Positions 34,589-45,811 of a stretch of 64,000 nucleotides of DNA are shown in pieces. The stretch is from Dugong dugon. Taxonomy: Eukaryota > Chordata > Mammalia > Sirenia > Dugongidae. The notes beneath the pieces are model-generated. The model worked only from the letters and a program-made list of their open reading frames with translations. It had not been told where the DNA came from and searched no databases. A program made the position numbers and the translations under genes. The number at the start of each line of letters is the position of its first letter. Within the stretch, counting starts at the first letter, position 1. The stretch spans positions 81,728,834-81,792,833 of the forward strand of contig CM057475.1 in the NCBI GenBank assembly GCA_030035585.1, written 5' to 3'.

Positions 34589-34855
34589 ATGGAAAGGAAG
34601 TCAAGGCGATATAAAGAAATAAAAAACTGGTATAAACGTAGAAAAATAGGGGTAAATATTAAGGTAACCACAAAGGAAACTAACAATCCTACAAGTCAAA
34701 ATAAAAAACTAGAAAAACATAAAGACTCAGCAAACACAAAATCAACAACAATGAAAAAGATGAAAAGAAAATACATGAAGAAAAATGACTCAGCACAGAA
34801 AATTAAGTGGAACAAAGAAACTGTGAACAACACACACAAAAAGACATCAAAATGA
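34589..34855 (+). pseudogene. Inter-ORF lysine-rich open frame (old L1 copy)
   Basis: An 88-codon open frame lies in the spacer between the ORF1 and ORF2 relics. Its TGA (34853-34855) overlaps the ORF2 ATG (34852-34854) as ATGA. The last 43 codons align without gaps to the corresponding frame in the younger L1 at 45509-45811 (shared 'SAQ' and 'NKE' landmarks). It is rich in Lys, Asn and Thr with no known domain. It may be chance in A-rich DNA or a real small third ORF of this L1 lineage. It has no Shine-Dalgarno-type or other start evidence. Confidence 0.35.
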
Positions 34856-37800
34856 AAGCACTAAACTCATACCTGTCAATAATTACGCTGAATATAAATG
34901 GACTAAATGCACCAATAAAGAGACAGAGAGTGGCAGATTGGATAAAAAAACATGATCCGTCTATCCGCTGCCTACAAGACACACCGTAAACTTAAAAACA
35001 CAAACAAAGTCTAATTCAAAGGATGGAAAAAATATATATCAAGCAAACAACACTCCAAAAAGAGCAGGAATGGCAATATTAATCTCTGACAAAATAGACT
35101 TTAACGTAAAATCCACCACATGGATAAGGAAGGACACTATATAAAGATTAAAGGGTCAGTACACCAGGAGGACATAACTATAATAAATATTTACACACTC
35201 AGTGACAGGGCTCCAAGATACACACAACAAACTCTAACAGCACTGAAAAGAGAGATAGACAGCTCCACAATAGTAGTAGGAGACTTCAGCACACCACTTT
35301 CGATGAAGGACAGAACATCCAGAAGAAGCTCAACAAAGACACAGAAGAGTTAAATGCTACAATCAACCTACTTGATCTCATAAACATATACTGACCACTC
35401 CACCCAACAGCAGCCAAGTATACTTTCTTTTCCAATGCACTTGGAACATTTTCTAAAATAGACCACATATTAGGCCATAAAGCAAGCCTTAACAAAATTC
35501 AAAGCATCGAAAAATTACAAAGCATCTTTTCTGATCATAAAGCCATTAAAGTAGAAATCAACAACACAAAAAGCAAGTAAAAAAAATCAAACACATGGAA
35601 ACTGAACACCACCTTGCTCAAAAACTACTGGGTTATAGAAGAAATTAAGAATGGACTAAGGAAATTCATAGAATCAAATGAGAACAAAAACATATCCTAC
35701 CAAAAACTTTGGGACACAGCAAAAGCAGTGCTCAGAGGTCAGTTTATAGCAATAAATGCACACATCCAAAAACAATAAAGGGCCAAAATCAAAACATTAA
35801 CCCTACAATTGGAACAAGTAAAAAGAGAGCAATAAAAGAAGCCCTCAGGCGCCAGAAGAAAGGAAATAATAAGAATTAGAGCAGAATTAAATGAAATAGA
35901 GAATAGAAAAACAATTGAAAGAGTTAACAAGACCAAAAGCTGGTTCTTTGAAAAGATCAACAAAATTGATAAACCATTGGCCAAACTGACAAAAGAAAAA
36001 CAAGAGAGGAAGCAGATAACCTGTATAAGAAATGAGATGGGTGATATCACAGCAGAACCAGCAGAAATTAAAAGAATCATAACAGAATTCTATGAAAAAT
36101 TGTACTCTAACAAATTTGAAAACCTAGAGGAAATGGACAAATTTCTAGAAACTCACTACCTACCTAAATTAACACAAACAGAGGTAGAACAACTAAATAA
36201 ACCCATAACAAAAGAAGAGATTGAAATGGTAAAGATAGAAAAACTCCCAACAAAAAAAAGCCCTGGCCCTGACGGCTTCACTGGAGAATTCTACCAAACT
36301 TTCAGAGAAGAGTTAACCCCACTACTACTAAAGGTATTTCAGAGCATAGAAAACGATGGAATACTCCCAAACTCATTCTATGAAGCCAGCATAACCCTGA
36401 TACCAAAACCAGGTAAAGACACCACAAAAAAAGAAAATTACAGTCCAATATCCCTCATGAACATTTATGCAAAAATCCTCAACAAAATTCTAGCCAATAG
36501 AATTCAGCACCATATCAAAAAAATAATTCACCATGATTAAGTGGGATTTGTACCAGATATGCAGGGACAGTTCAACATTAGAAAAATAATCAATGTAATC
36601 CATCACATAAATAAAACAAAAGACAGGAACCACATGATCTCATCAATCAATGCAGAAACGGTGTTTGACAAAGTCCAACACCCATTCATGATAAAAACTC
36701 TCAACAAAATAGGAATAGAAGGGAAATTCCTTAATACAATTAAGGGCATTTATAGATAGCCAACAGCCAACATGATTCTAAATGGAGAGATTTGAAAGCA
36801 TTCCCCTTGAGAACAGGAACCAGACAAGGATGCCCTTTATCACCACTCTCATTCAACATTGTGCTGGAGGTTCTAGCCAGAGCAATTAGGCTAGAAAAAG
36901 AAATAAAGGGCATCCATATTGGTAGGGAAGAAGTCAAAGTATCCCTATTTGCAGATGATGTGATCTTATACCCAGAAAACCCCAAAGAATCCACAAGAAA
37001 ACTACTTGAACTAAGAGAAGATTTCAGCAAAGTATCAGGATACAAGACAAACATACAAAAAATCAGTTGGATTCCTTTACACCAACGAACAGAACCTCCA
37101 AGAGGAAATCACCAAATCAATACCATTTAATCAATACCTCCAAGAAGATAAAATAGCTAGGAATAAATCTAACCAGAGGCATAAAAGTTCTATACAATTA
37201 AAACTACAAGACACCACTGCAAGAAACCAAAAGAGACCTGCATAAGTGGAAGAACATGCCTTGCTCATAGATAGGAAGACTCAACATTGTGAAAATGTCA
37301 GTTCTACCCAAAGTGATCTACAGATACAATGCAATCCCAATCCAAGTTCCACCGGCATTTTTTAATGAGATGGAGAAACAAATCACCAACTTCATATAGA
37401 ATGGGAAGAGGACCTGAATAAGTAAAGCATTACTCAAGAAGAAGAACAAAGTGGGAGGCCTCACACTATGATTTTAGAATCTATTATACTGCCCCGGTAG
37501 TCAAAACAGCCTGGTACTGGTACAACACCAGATACATAGACCAATGGAACAGAATTGAGAATCCAGACATAAATTCATCCACCTATGAGCAGCTGATATT
37601 TGACAAAGGCCCAAAGTCTGTTAATTGGGGAAAAGACAGTCTCTTTAACAAATGGTGCTGGCATAACTGGATAGCCATCTGCTAAAAACTGAAACAAGAC
37701 CATACCTCACACCATGCACAAAAACTAACTTATAATGGATCAAAGACTTAAATATAACATCGAAAACGATAAAGATCATGGAAGAAAAAATAGGGACAAC

Positions 37801-39205
37801 ACTAGGAGCCCTAATACATGGCATAAACACAATACGAACCATAAGTAACAATGCACAAGCACCAGAAGAGAGACCAAATAAATGGGAGCTCCTAAAACTC
37901 AAATATTTATGCTCATCAAAAGGCTTCACCAAAAGAGTCAAAAGACAAACTACAGGCTGGGAAAAAATTTTTGGCTATGACAACTCTGATCAGGGTCCAT
38001 TTCTCCAAAATCTACAAGATACTGCAAAACCTCAACAACAAAAGACAAATGATCCAATTAAAAAAAGGGCAAAGGCCCCCAGACACACTTTTAGCTCACT
38101 GATGAACTCACTCCAAAGGTTCACCACCCAGCCAGGGATTGCACAGCCCATAAAACAAAAACGGGACTAATGAGGCACAGCAGTCCAGGAACAAGGACTA
38201 GAAGGCAGGAGGGGACAGGAAAGCTGGTGATAGGGAACTCAAGTTTGGGAAGGGACAGTGTTGACATGTCGTGGGGTTGTTAACCACTGTCATAGGGCAG
38301 TACGTGTACTGTTTACTGAGAAACTATGTTCTGTAAATCTTCATCTAAAGTACAAAAAAAAAAAAAGAATTATCTATGTGAGATTAAATTGATAACAGCA
38401 ATTCAAAAGGTTTGATGGGAAGCCTAGGGGGCAGTGAGTTGAAGATAATGGTGATGGAATAATTTGGAAAAGGTTAGTGAGAATAGCAGCACAACTGGAA
38501 GAATGTAATCGATGTCACTGAATTGTACCTGTAGAAACATCTGAAAGGGTATAACTTTGCCTATGTATATTTTCACCAAAAAAAAAAAAAAAAAGGGTCC
38601 TCCAATGTCGGGAAGGGAGAGTGTTGACATGTCATGGGGTTGTTAACCAACGTCATAAATATGTGTACGGACTGTTTAATGAGAAACTATTTGTTCTATA
38701 AACCTTCATCTAAAGTACAATTAAAAAAAAGAAAAAAAAAAAAGGGCAAAGGATATGAACAGACGCTTCACCAAAGAAGACCTCCGGCAGCTAACAGACA
38801 CGTGAGGAAATGCTCACGATCATTAGCCATTAGAGAAATGCAAATCAAAACTACAATGAGATACCATCTCACCCCAATAAGGCTAGCATTAATCCAAAAA
38901 AACACAAAATAATAAATGCTGGAGATGCTGTGGAGAGGCTGGAACACTTATACACTGCTGGTGGGAATATAAAATGCTAAAGTCACTTTGGAAATCGATT
39001 TGGTGCTTCCTTAAAAAGCTAGAAATAGAAGTACCATATGATCCAACTATCCTGCTCCTTGGAATATATCCTAGAGAAATAAGAGCCGTCACACAAATAG
39101 ATACATGCACACTCATGTCCACTGCAGCACTGTTCAGGATAGCAAAAAGATGGAAGCAACCTAGGTGCCCATCAACAGATGAATGGATAAACCAAACAAT
39201 TGGAG
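34852..39205 (+). pseudogene. L1 ORF2 relic (endonuclease-reverse transcriptase), old copy
   Basis: Starts at ATG 34852. The N-terminal endonuclease part reads 'SIITLNINGLNAPIKRQRVA' then 'DWIKKHDPSIRCLQDTP', with the catalytic QETH changed to QDTP and a stop just after it (34987-34989). The reverse-transcriptase core survives in pieces: 35977-36540 with '[17 protein letters not shown]', and 36792-37130 with '[19 protein letters not shown]' and '[10 protein letters not shown]' near 36947. The C-terminal part is cut by the nested L1 at 38076-38737 and resumes at 38753 ('gatatgaacagacgcttcac'). Numerous stops and frameshifts. It once supplied target-primed reverse transcription for this L1. Confidence 0.9.
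38076..38737 (+). mobile_element. 5'-truncated L1 3' UTR inserted in old L1 ORF2, 15-bp TSD
   Basis: The direct repeat 'aaaaaagggcaaagg' flanks it at 38061-38075 and 38738-38752, and the ORF2 relic reads through if it is removed. It starts within the L1 3' UTR ('cccagacacacttttagctc', cf. 50293) and ends in an A-rich tail. Inside, two module types alternate: one with 'catgtcgtggggttgttaac' (about 38263 and again 38628) and one with 'gcagcacaactggaagaatg' (about 38487). A-runs at 38349-38361 and 38579-38594 separate them. Confidence 0.93.
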
Positions 39206-39305
39206 GGGCAGAGTAGCAGGGGCGGGGGTCTGGGGACCATGGTTTTATAGTTATTATTTTTAATAACACAGTTAGATAAAAATATTTCAAAAAAAAAAAA
39301 AAAAA

Positions 39306-40461
39306 CCACAGAATTTTTCCCCCTCAGAATGTCCCTATAGGGAATCTTGGAGATGTACTTCAAAGGGGAGGGACATGATCTTAGAGGGAAGATCTGAGAT
39401 GTAATAAGAAATGTGCACCAAAAATGCTGAACATGTTAAATCTTAATAAAAATGACTATGTGAAAATAATAGGAATACTTGATTTCGAGTGTTAACATAG
39501 AACTAAAATAGTGGACAGCAACTGCATATCGCAGTATCTGTGAGCGAGGAGGAACCTTAGCAGTCTTCTAGAAGGTTCTGTTTGTCAGGTCTCTGGGAGG
39601 GGCTGAGGAGGCTGCAGTGTGCACGCAGGAGAAAACATGAGCCTGGTGCATGGCACTCCCATCACAGGGCACACACCGTCCAATTACACCTTTGTCATCT
39701 CTAACAATGCTGTTCTTCTCACCTTGAGAATATACCCGGGTTTCCTTTCTAATACCATTTCTAAAACATCAGTGATGGCTGCGAGCTATTCTGTAGTACA
39801 CTGCCAGTCTCTAAGCTGTTAGACAAAAACGTCTTGCTCTCACACCAAAATATATCCAACCCAATTCCTCTATTTCACCTCCCCATTGGTTATTAATGTT
39901 ACAGAGAACGGAGTGTTCTGTATATACTAAGAGTCTGTAAACTTCAAGGACAAGCTCGCTCCTTTCTTGCTTCTATCAGAATTGTCAGCGGTGAACAAGG
40001 AGAGAGAAGATTTGACATAGTAATAATCTCTCACAGATCATGAATAGCCACCCTGAAAAGGATTTTTCCCTTTTTCTGCTTTTTTTAGGTCTTGTAATTA
40101 GAGTTTGGCTTCAGTTTTCTATACTCAGAAGTGCTAAGCCCAGCCCTCAGGATGACATCCTGGGGAAACTAAACCTCTTTTGTATTCAACTAGCAGCTAA
40201 TCATCTTTAATTATTTTCAAAATTAATTTTCTCCCTAGAAATATTATTTATTTCTTCATATATCAAGCTGTCAATACAAGTGATTTGGAAACTGGAGGAT
40301 TCCATAAGTCTTAGCTTAGGGGAAAACAGAAATAGAACAGTGTGAATATAGAGTGATTTTTGCTTTTAAGCTATTCAGCCACATTAAGGCTGTAAAAGGT
40401 GGATGGATTTCTGCGAAATGTTTCCTTGCATGTACATTCATGTCAGACATGGTGTTTTCTT
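39306..40461. other. Unique sequence, nothing identified
   Basis: AT-balanced. No repeat family, exon or RNA gene is supported. Short open frames only. Confidence 0.5.
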
Positions 40462-40883
40462 CTTTCTTCTGGATTGAATTGTGTCGTGTCCTGACCCTTG
40501 TATCGGTGGATGTGATCCTATTTGGGAATAGGGTTGTCTTTGTTATATTTATGAGGACATATCTGTATAGAGTGTACCCTAAACCTAACCTCTGAGTTAT
40601 AAGGAGCAGCATAGACACAGAGACAAGAAGCACAAATAGGGGAGGAGAGGGGGGAAGTAAATACCATGCGAAGGTCACCAGCAAACCAAGGAACGTGGGG
40701 GCTACAGAAGCTGAGACAAGGACCTTCCCCCAGAGCCAACAGAGAGAGAGAGAGCTTTCCCCTAGAGCCAGCACCCTGAATTTAGACTTCTAACCTCCTA
40801 TATTGTGAGAAGATAAATTTCTGTTCTTTAAAGTCACCCACTTGTGGTATTTCTGTTAATGGCAGCGCTAGGTAAACAAGATA
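40462..40883 (+). repeat. MaLR-like LTR, sense
   Basis: 'tctggattgaattgtgtcgt', 'ggatgtgatcctatttggga', 'aggaccttcccccagagcca', 'gccagcaccctgaatttaga', 'gagaagataaatttctgttc' and 'cacttgtggtatttctgtta' give the MLT1/MST-type LTR order, with the AATAAA-like GATAAATT polyadenylation area preserved. Both termini are eroded. It contains a short (GA)n at about 40740-40754. Confidence 0.75.
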
Positions 40884-41405
40884 ATCTTTAACAAGTAAAG
40901 ATTCAATCAGTACTTTGCATATTTGAGAACAGATTCTTTCTGTAAAATGGAGGTAAGTTAAAATGGAAAGGGATGTGCAAATTTTAATTGTGAATATCAC
41001 GTGACACTTATAAATCAATTTTTTTTAAAGAAAATATTCAATAGGATCGTTTTCAATATCCGAAAGTTGAACGAACCAAGTATTTTCCTTTAACCACTCT
41101 TTTACGCTGCTTAGTAATTCTGCTCAGGAAAATCATCTTTGGCTCTGAGCAGTGTCTGGTCTCCTAGCCATGTGACCATTACCTTCCATGAGGGTTCTAT
41201 GAGGCAGCTGGGTCCCAGGACAAGCCCCACCTCTGGGCTGCAAAGAGGTGGATGGGTCCCGCGACGATCCCCACCTCTGGGCTGCAGGTCTCTCTGGAAG
41301 GTAGGAGCTTTGACATAACTATAAAAACCATTTGGGCTGATGATTTTTTTTTCAGTTGTTTTATTATTTTCTGAGCTTTTTCCCTCATATCTATCTCTGA
41401 ATTCA
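40884..41405. other. Unique sequence, nothing identified
   Basis: A local duplication occurs at about 41205-41290: 'gccccacctctgggctgc' and 'tccccacctctgggctgc', spaced by about 54 bases. Nothing else recognised. Confidence 0.4.
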
Positions 41406-41528
41406 GGAGAAAGATGCGGTAGTCTACTCCCTTAAAGATTTACAGCCTCGGAAACCCTATGGGGCAGTTCCACTCTGACCTGTAGGGTTGCTGTGAGTTG
41501 GAATCGACTCAACGGCGATGGGTTTTTG
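41406..41528 (+). repeat. AfroSINE, 5'-truncated
   Basis: Only the 3' half is present: 'gagaaagatgcggtagtcta', 'gaaaccctatggggcagttc', 'gttgctgtgagttggaatcg' and tail 'ggcgatgggtttttg'. Confidence 0.9.
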
Positions 41529-41741
41529 TATCCGTAAATTTTCACCTGGGTAATCTGGCATTGTCTGAGACTAAAAAAAAAATTAATAAATAATTCAGCA
41601 CTATGTTTAGAAGCTGGGAAATAAATTTTGTGAAAATGTGTATTGAACTATTCAACTTATTCAGTCAGTAGGCATTTCCTGGATACCTCCGATATGCATA
41701 AGAGTAAGACAATTTTTATATTATCTATATCTATACATCTA

Positions 41742-41909
41742 TGGAGCCCTGGTGGCCGAGTAGTTAAGAATTCGGCTGCTAACCAAAAGGTCAGCAGTTT
41801 GAATCCACCAGCCACTCCTGGGAAACCCTACAGGGCAGTTCTACTCTGTCCTATAGGGTTGCTATGAGTTGGAATCAACTTGACGGCAATGGATTTGGTT
41901 TGTTTGTTT
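41742..41909 (+). repeat. AfroSINE (short form) with 10-bp TSD
   Basis: 'ggagccctggtggccgagta', 'ggctgctaaccaaaaggtca', 'gccactcctgggaaacccta', 'gttgctatgagttggaatca' and tail 'ggatttggtttgtttgtttt'. 'tatacatcta' flanks it at 41732-41741 and 41910-41919. A (TCTATC/TCTGTC)n microsatellite follows to about 41945. Confidence 0.95.
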
Positions 41910-41945
41910 TATACATCTATATCTATCTGTCTGTCTGTTTGTCTC

Positions 41946-42890
41946 TGGCATCCAGGTCATTACGCATTAGGAGCAGAAGACATACGTGCCAATCTTTGAG
42001 TCAGTTCCAGCCCAAGGCATATATGAGAAGGTGCTAAAGGGACTGGGTACCAACAGTAAGCACTATGGAGGTTGGCAGGAAGCAGGGAGGTCACCTTTGT
42101 GCCCTAGCTAGGGAAGATACAGAAACTATGTGAGACCAGAAGTCCTGGTGGGATTTAGCCCCACAACAGGGCTAGAAGGACAGGTGGGATTTAGACACAC
42201 TACAGGGAAGAAAGGGGTAGGCACAGTGTGAAATGAAACCTTTGATGTGCTTGGGAGACTTCAAGGAATACTGTTTAGCTGGAGTTCTGGTTCTACTGTT
42301 CAGTCCAGTGGGGAATAAGACAGCTTGAAAAGAGGGACAAAATAATTCATCCAAAATGTCCCACACTGCTTCTATGGGAGGATCCCAAAGAGCATGGAAA
42401 GCCACCAAGCTGAGGAGTGACTTGAAAACACATTTGTTTCAGAGATTCAGAACCTGGACAACTGAGGAGGAGAAGCGGGGGTGGAAATGGAGGCAGGGGC
42501 TGTTCTCTCTCGTCCACAGCCATTGTGGACATTGAGGTTCCCCTGGCTCAGCTGTCTCACTACACAACGGAGGGTCGGGGCTCCCCGTGGCCCAGCTGCC
42601 TCACTGCACAATGCAGAATAGGGGCTCCCCTGGCCCAGTCTGTGCATCTCGCCTAGACCACAGGAAGAGCCAGGGGTGCTGCTCAGTGCCCTTGCTGAGC
42701 AACGAGGTGAAGGTATCAGCGTTTGGTAAGTGCAGACGATTAACGCATGTGCCTCGTCTCCCTCACAGAGGTATCCCACGCAAGCCTACACTCAATTCAC
42801 TGGGATTCTTTGCATGTGTGCAGCTGTAAAGATATTCGATTTTTCCAGTTAAAAGGCAATGTTTACATGATGCTTTCATTCTCAAAAGTC
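41946..42890. other. Unique sequence with 44-bp minisatellite
   Basis: Mostly unassigned. At about 42535-42645 a unit of about 44 bp repeats roughly 2.5 times: 'ggttcccctggctcagctgt', 'ggctccccgtggcccagctg', 'ggctcccctggcccagtctg'. No gene identified. Confidence 0.6.
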
Positions 42891-42971
42891 TTTTTTCTTA
42901 TTATTTTATTGTTTACTTTAAGTGAAAGTTTACAATTCAAGTTAATCTCACATACAAAAATTTATACACGC

Positions 42972-44327
42972 GGAGCAGGGGGCAAGATGGCGCTCTAGGC
43001 AGAAACACCACGCCGTCCCTCCACAGCAAAGATCTGAAAAACTAAGCCTAACAGAGAATCAACAATCCTGAAACCCTAGAACACCAAATGAAGAGATAAA
43101 GAACTCAGCCAAACACCAAACGGAGTGAGAATACTAAAAGAGAACAGAGAGCGAGGAGAGACTCAGGCAGAGATTCCTTACCAGCTAACGCAGCGCGGAT
43201 CCACCATCTTGGATTCCTATCGGAGACCAGCGCACGGGAGAGCAGCCTTGCAGAGCATCTGGTCGGAGACAGAACGACCGCTAAACTGCGGTGCACGCTC
43301 TCCCACCACCCACCCCTCTCCGCCTCAGCTGGGGATCCCCTGCTTTCCGTGGCCAGGGTCCCTGGGCTGGGGGGTGCTGGTGCTTGGATTCCGCAAGCCT
43401 GGGCTGGCGGCTTTCTGGGAGCCGTTTGCTGGCAGCTAGCGAACCTTTTTCTGCCGCCTCCCCCTCCTTTTGCCTGGGTGCCTGGTTCCGAGTGCCGTCT
43501 CTGCTTTCTCCTGCGGGGCTGTAGGGCTTCCCATGGCCACGGTCTCTTAACCCCGAGACTACCAGCTTCTTGGAATTCGCGCCCCTGAGAGGGGGCTCTC
43601 TGGGTCCCATTTGTAGGCGCTGACTGCTGGTGTTGCCCTTTTTTTTTTTTTTTTTTTAATTTTATTTTTCTTCCTTTTTTGATTAGTTTTGTCATCTTTT
43701 ACCTCTTTTTCCCTTTTATCTTTCTTCAATGCTTAATTTCTCGTCTCTCTATCTCTTCCTTCTCTTTCTGATCCCTGAATACCAGGCGATGTACGCCTCT
43801 GTACCTTCTGGCCAGGCTGAGCTGTGAAAATTGAGACCGACTCCCCCAGGCCTCATAGCTGCATCGGTGGGATCCCTGGGAACTTTGCAGTTCTTTAACT
43901 TTTCTGATTTTTATTTGGTCATTCTTTCCTTTTCTTTCTCTTCCCTCTTCTGGTTTCCTCCATCCCATAGTCTCTCATCTGTACATTCCAACGACAAGCT
44001 CCCCTAGCATTCTTTTATGTTTGTACGCTTTTTGCTCCTCCTCCTCTCTCCTCTCTCCCATATCCAGCTTAGCTTCACACATAACCATCTTCCCGCTGCA
44101 CCCTACCTACCTGCACCATGCACTAGACATCACACCACCAAGCGGTGCCGGCACGCCCTATTGGAACCTGCCCAGCACTGACTACCGACCGTCCTGGTGG
44201 CTGCGGTGAGTGCCACAAGCAACCCGTCCCAGTGGCTCCTCCTCAGCTAGATCTGCCCAGCTGTACCACAAGAACGAAACAAACAAAAAAAAATCTACAA
44301 TCAATAAATGAGAGAAATATCTACTGA
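42972..44327 (+). promoter_or_regulatory. L1 5' UTR / internal promoter, CpG-rich
   Basis: 1356 bp precede ORF1. A YY1-type site 'caagatggcgct' lies at 42983-42994, 12 bases from the element's start, as in other mammalian L1s where it sets the transcription start. 43190-43600 is GC- and CpG-rich. A T-run at about 43641-43659 and C/T-rich DNA follow. A 196-codon antisense open frame (43105-43695, minus) and sense frames up to 110 codons occur in the CpG-rich part, and none resembles a known protein. Confidence 0.8.
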
Positions 44328-45377
44328 ATGCCCCGAAAACAGCAAACAATATCAAAACATTTACAAAAACAAGACAAGATGGCTCCAATAGGCGTCCAAA
44401 TTAAAACACCAGATAACTCTCCTGTGGAAGAAAATGCACTAGAAGTACCTGATACGGAACTCAAATCACTAATACTCAGAATTTTCCAAGAACTGAGGCA
44501 AAAAGCTGACAAACATGAGGAAAAAATAGACAAATTTATGGAAAATACAAACAAAAAATTGGAAGAATTCAGGAAGATGATGCAGGAACAAAATGCCAAA
44601 ATAAATTCACAACTCGAAATTATACAAAAACAACAATTAGAAATCCAAAAGATAAACAACAAGATTTCAGAAATGGACGGTGTCATAGAAGAGCTGAGAA
44701 GTAGATTTGAAACCATGGAAGACAGGATCAGTGGAACTGAAGACAAACACTTGGATACAACTCTGTTTCAGGAAAACTCAGAAAAAAGAACAAAGAAAAA
44801 TGAAGAGACCCTGAGAGTTATGTGGGACACAATTAAAAGCAAAAACTTACGAGTGATTGGCATACCAGAACAGGGGGAGAAAACAGAAAACACAGAGAGG
44901 ATCATTGAGGAACTCCTGACAGAAAACTTTCCCAATATCATGAAAGATGAAAAGCTGGCCATCCAAGAAGCTCAACGAACCCCATATAGAAGAGACCCCA
45001 AAAGAAAATCACCAAGACATATCATATTCACACTCGCTAAAACTAAAGACAAACAAAGAATCCTGAGAGCAGCTCGTGAAAAACAAGAAGTCACATACAG
45101 AGGAGAAACAATAAGACTAAGCTCAGATTATTCAGCAGAAACCATGCAGGCAAGAAGGCAATGGGATGACATATATAAAATCTTGAAAGAAAAAAATTGT
45201 CAGCCAAGAATAATATATCCTGCAAAACTCTCATTCAGATTTGATGGTGAAATTAGGTCATTTCCAGATAAACAGAAACTAAAGGAATATGCAAAAGTCA
45301 AACCAAACTTACAAGAATTATTAAAGGGAGTTCTTCGATCTGAGGACAAACAGCTTCAGCCCTCAGGCAGGACCTAG
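44328..45377 (+). CDS. L1 ORF1 protein (RNA-binding chaperone), intact
   Basis: 349 codons, uninterrupted, close to the 338-residue human ORF1p. Residues about 45-140 are a long heptad-rich coiled coil (many E/K/I/L, e.g. 'ELRQKADKHEEKIDKFMENT'), which forms the ORF1p trimer. About 172-255 is the RRM, with 'NLRVIGIPEQ' as its first strand and 'RHIIFTLAKTKDKQRILRAA' (230-249). About 256-330 is the C-terminal domain with 'YRGETIRLSSDYSAETMQAR' and 'RIIYPAKLSFRFDGEI'. The family coats L1 RNA in the cytoplasm, acts as a nucleic-acid chaperone and is needed in cis for retrotransposition. The start follows the long 5' UTR. The next ATG in frame (codon 18) is an alternative. Expression would need the adjacent L1 promoter to escape silencing. 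Identity is firm, current activity unknown. Confidence 0.95.
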   Translation: MPRKQQTISKHLQKQDKMAPIGVQIKTPDNSPVEENALEVPDTELKSLILRIFQELRQKADKHEEKIDKFMENTNKKLEEFRKMMQEQNAKINSQLEIIQKQQLEIQKINNKISEMDGVIEELRSRFETMEDRISGTEDKHLDTTLFQENSEKRTKKNEETLRVMWDTIKSKNLRVIGIPEQGEKTENTERIIEELLTENFPNIMKDEKLAIQEAQRTPYRRDPKRKSPRHIIFTLAKTKDKQRILRAAREKQEVTYRGETIRLSSDYSAETMQARRQWDDIYKILKEKNCQPRIIYPAKLSFRFDGEIRSFPDKQKLKEYAKVKPNLQELLKGVLRSEDKQLQPSGRT

Positions 45378-45508
45378 GACCTAGGACGCAGGTTCACATG
45401 AACCAGATACCATTCTAGGAACTGAACTACAGAGGACTTTCCAAAAACAAAAGATATACAACAGGGAATCAGAGAAATCAATCAAAGGATGACAACAACA
45501 TCAAAACA

Positions 45509-45811
45509 ATGAAAGAGGGAACAAACGGCATAGGTATAGAACCTTCTAAAGGAGAGGAAGGCAAGGCAATACCAAGTAACGGTAGACTGCTTCAAAATTA
45601 TAAAGATAAGGGTAAAATTCATGGTAACCACAAAAGAGTTAACAAACCAACTCATAAAAATAAAGACGAAAAACATAAAGTCTCAGCAAAAACAAAACCT
45701 ACAAAAACAAAAGAAATGAACACAAAATCCACAAACAAAAGTAACTCAGCACAAGAGAGTAAGAAGAACAAAGAAAACTTCAGCATCACAAAAAAAAGCA
45801 CTACAAAATGA
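45509..45811 (+). CDS. Small lysine-rich inter-ORF open frame of the L1 (hypothetical)
   Basis: A 100-codon frame in the 430-bp spacer between ORF1 and ORF2, in a third reading frame. Its TGA (45809-45811) overlaps the ORF2 ATG (45808-45810) as ATGA, an arrangement that can support termination-reinitiation. It is very basic (many K, T, N, S), with no hydrophobic segment or known domain. The older L1 has an open frame at the same place with the same ATGA overlap and a gap-free alignment over its last 43 codons. Residue identity there is low and the DNA is A-rich, where stops are fewer in some frames, so this may be coincidence. I do not recognise a function. Confidence 0.3.
   Translation: MKEGTNGIGIEPSKGEEGKAIPSNGRLLQNYKDKGKIHGNHKRVNKPTHKNKDEKHKVSAKTKPTKTKEMNTKSTNKSNSAQESKKNKENFSITKKSTTK

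Larger units (their letters stand above)
32049..39305 (+). mobile_element. Old near full-length L1, sense, degraded
   Basis: The 5' end 'gcaaggccaagatggtggag' (about 32051) has the usual L1 start with a YY1-like CCAAGATGG. It is followed by a 1.4-kb 5' UTR, an ORF1 relic (33444-34405), a 450-bp spacer, an ORF2 relic (34852-39205), and a short diverged end with an A-run at 39289-39305. A 662-bp young L1 3' fragment is inserted at 38076-38737. Many stops and frameshifts show it is long dead. The 3' UTR is largely missing by comparison with the L1 at 42972. No TSD was identified. Confidence 0.9.

Noticed and set aside
44328..45377. Longest clean ORF near 44 kb as a host gene
   Set aside because: It is L1 ORF1: coiled coil plus RRM plus C-terminal domain, between an L1 5' UTR and ORF2.
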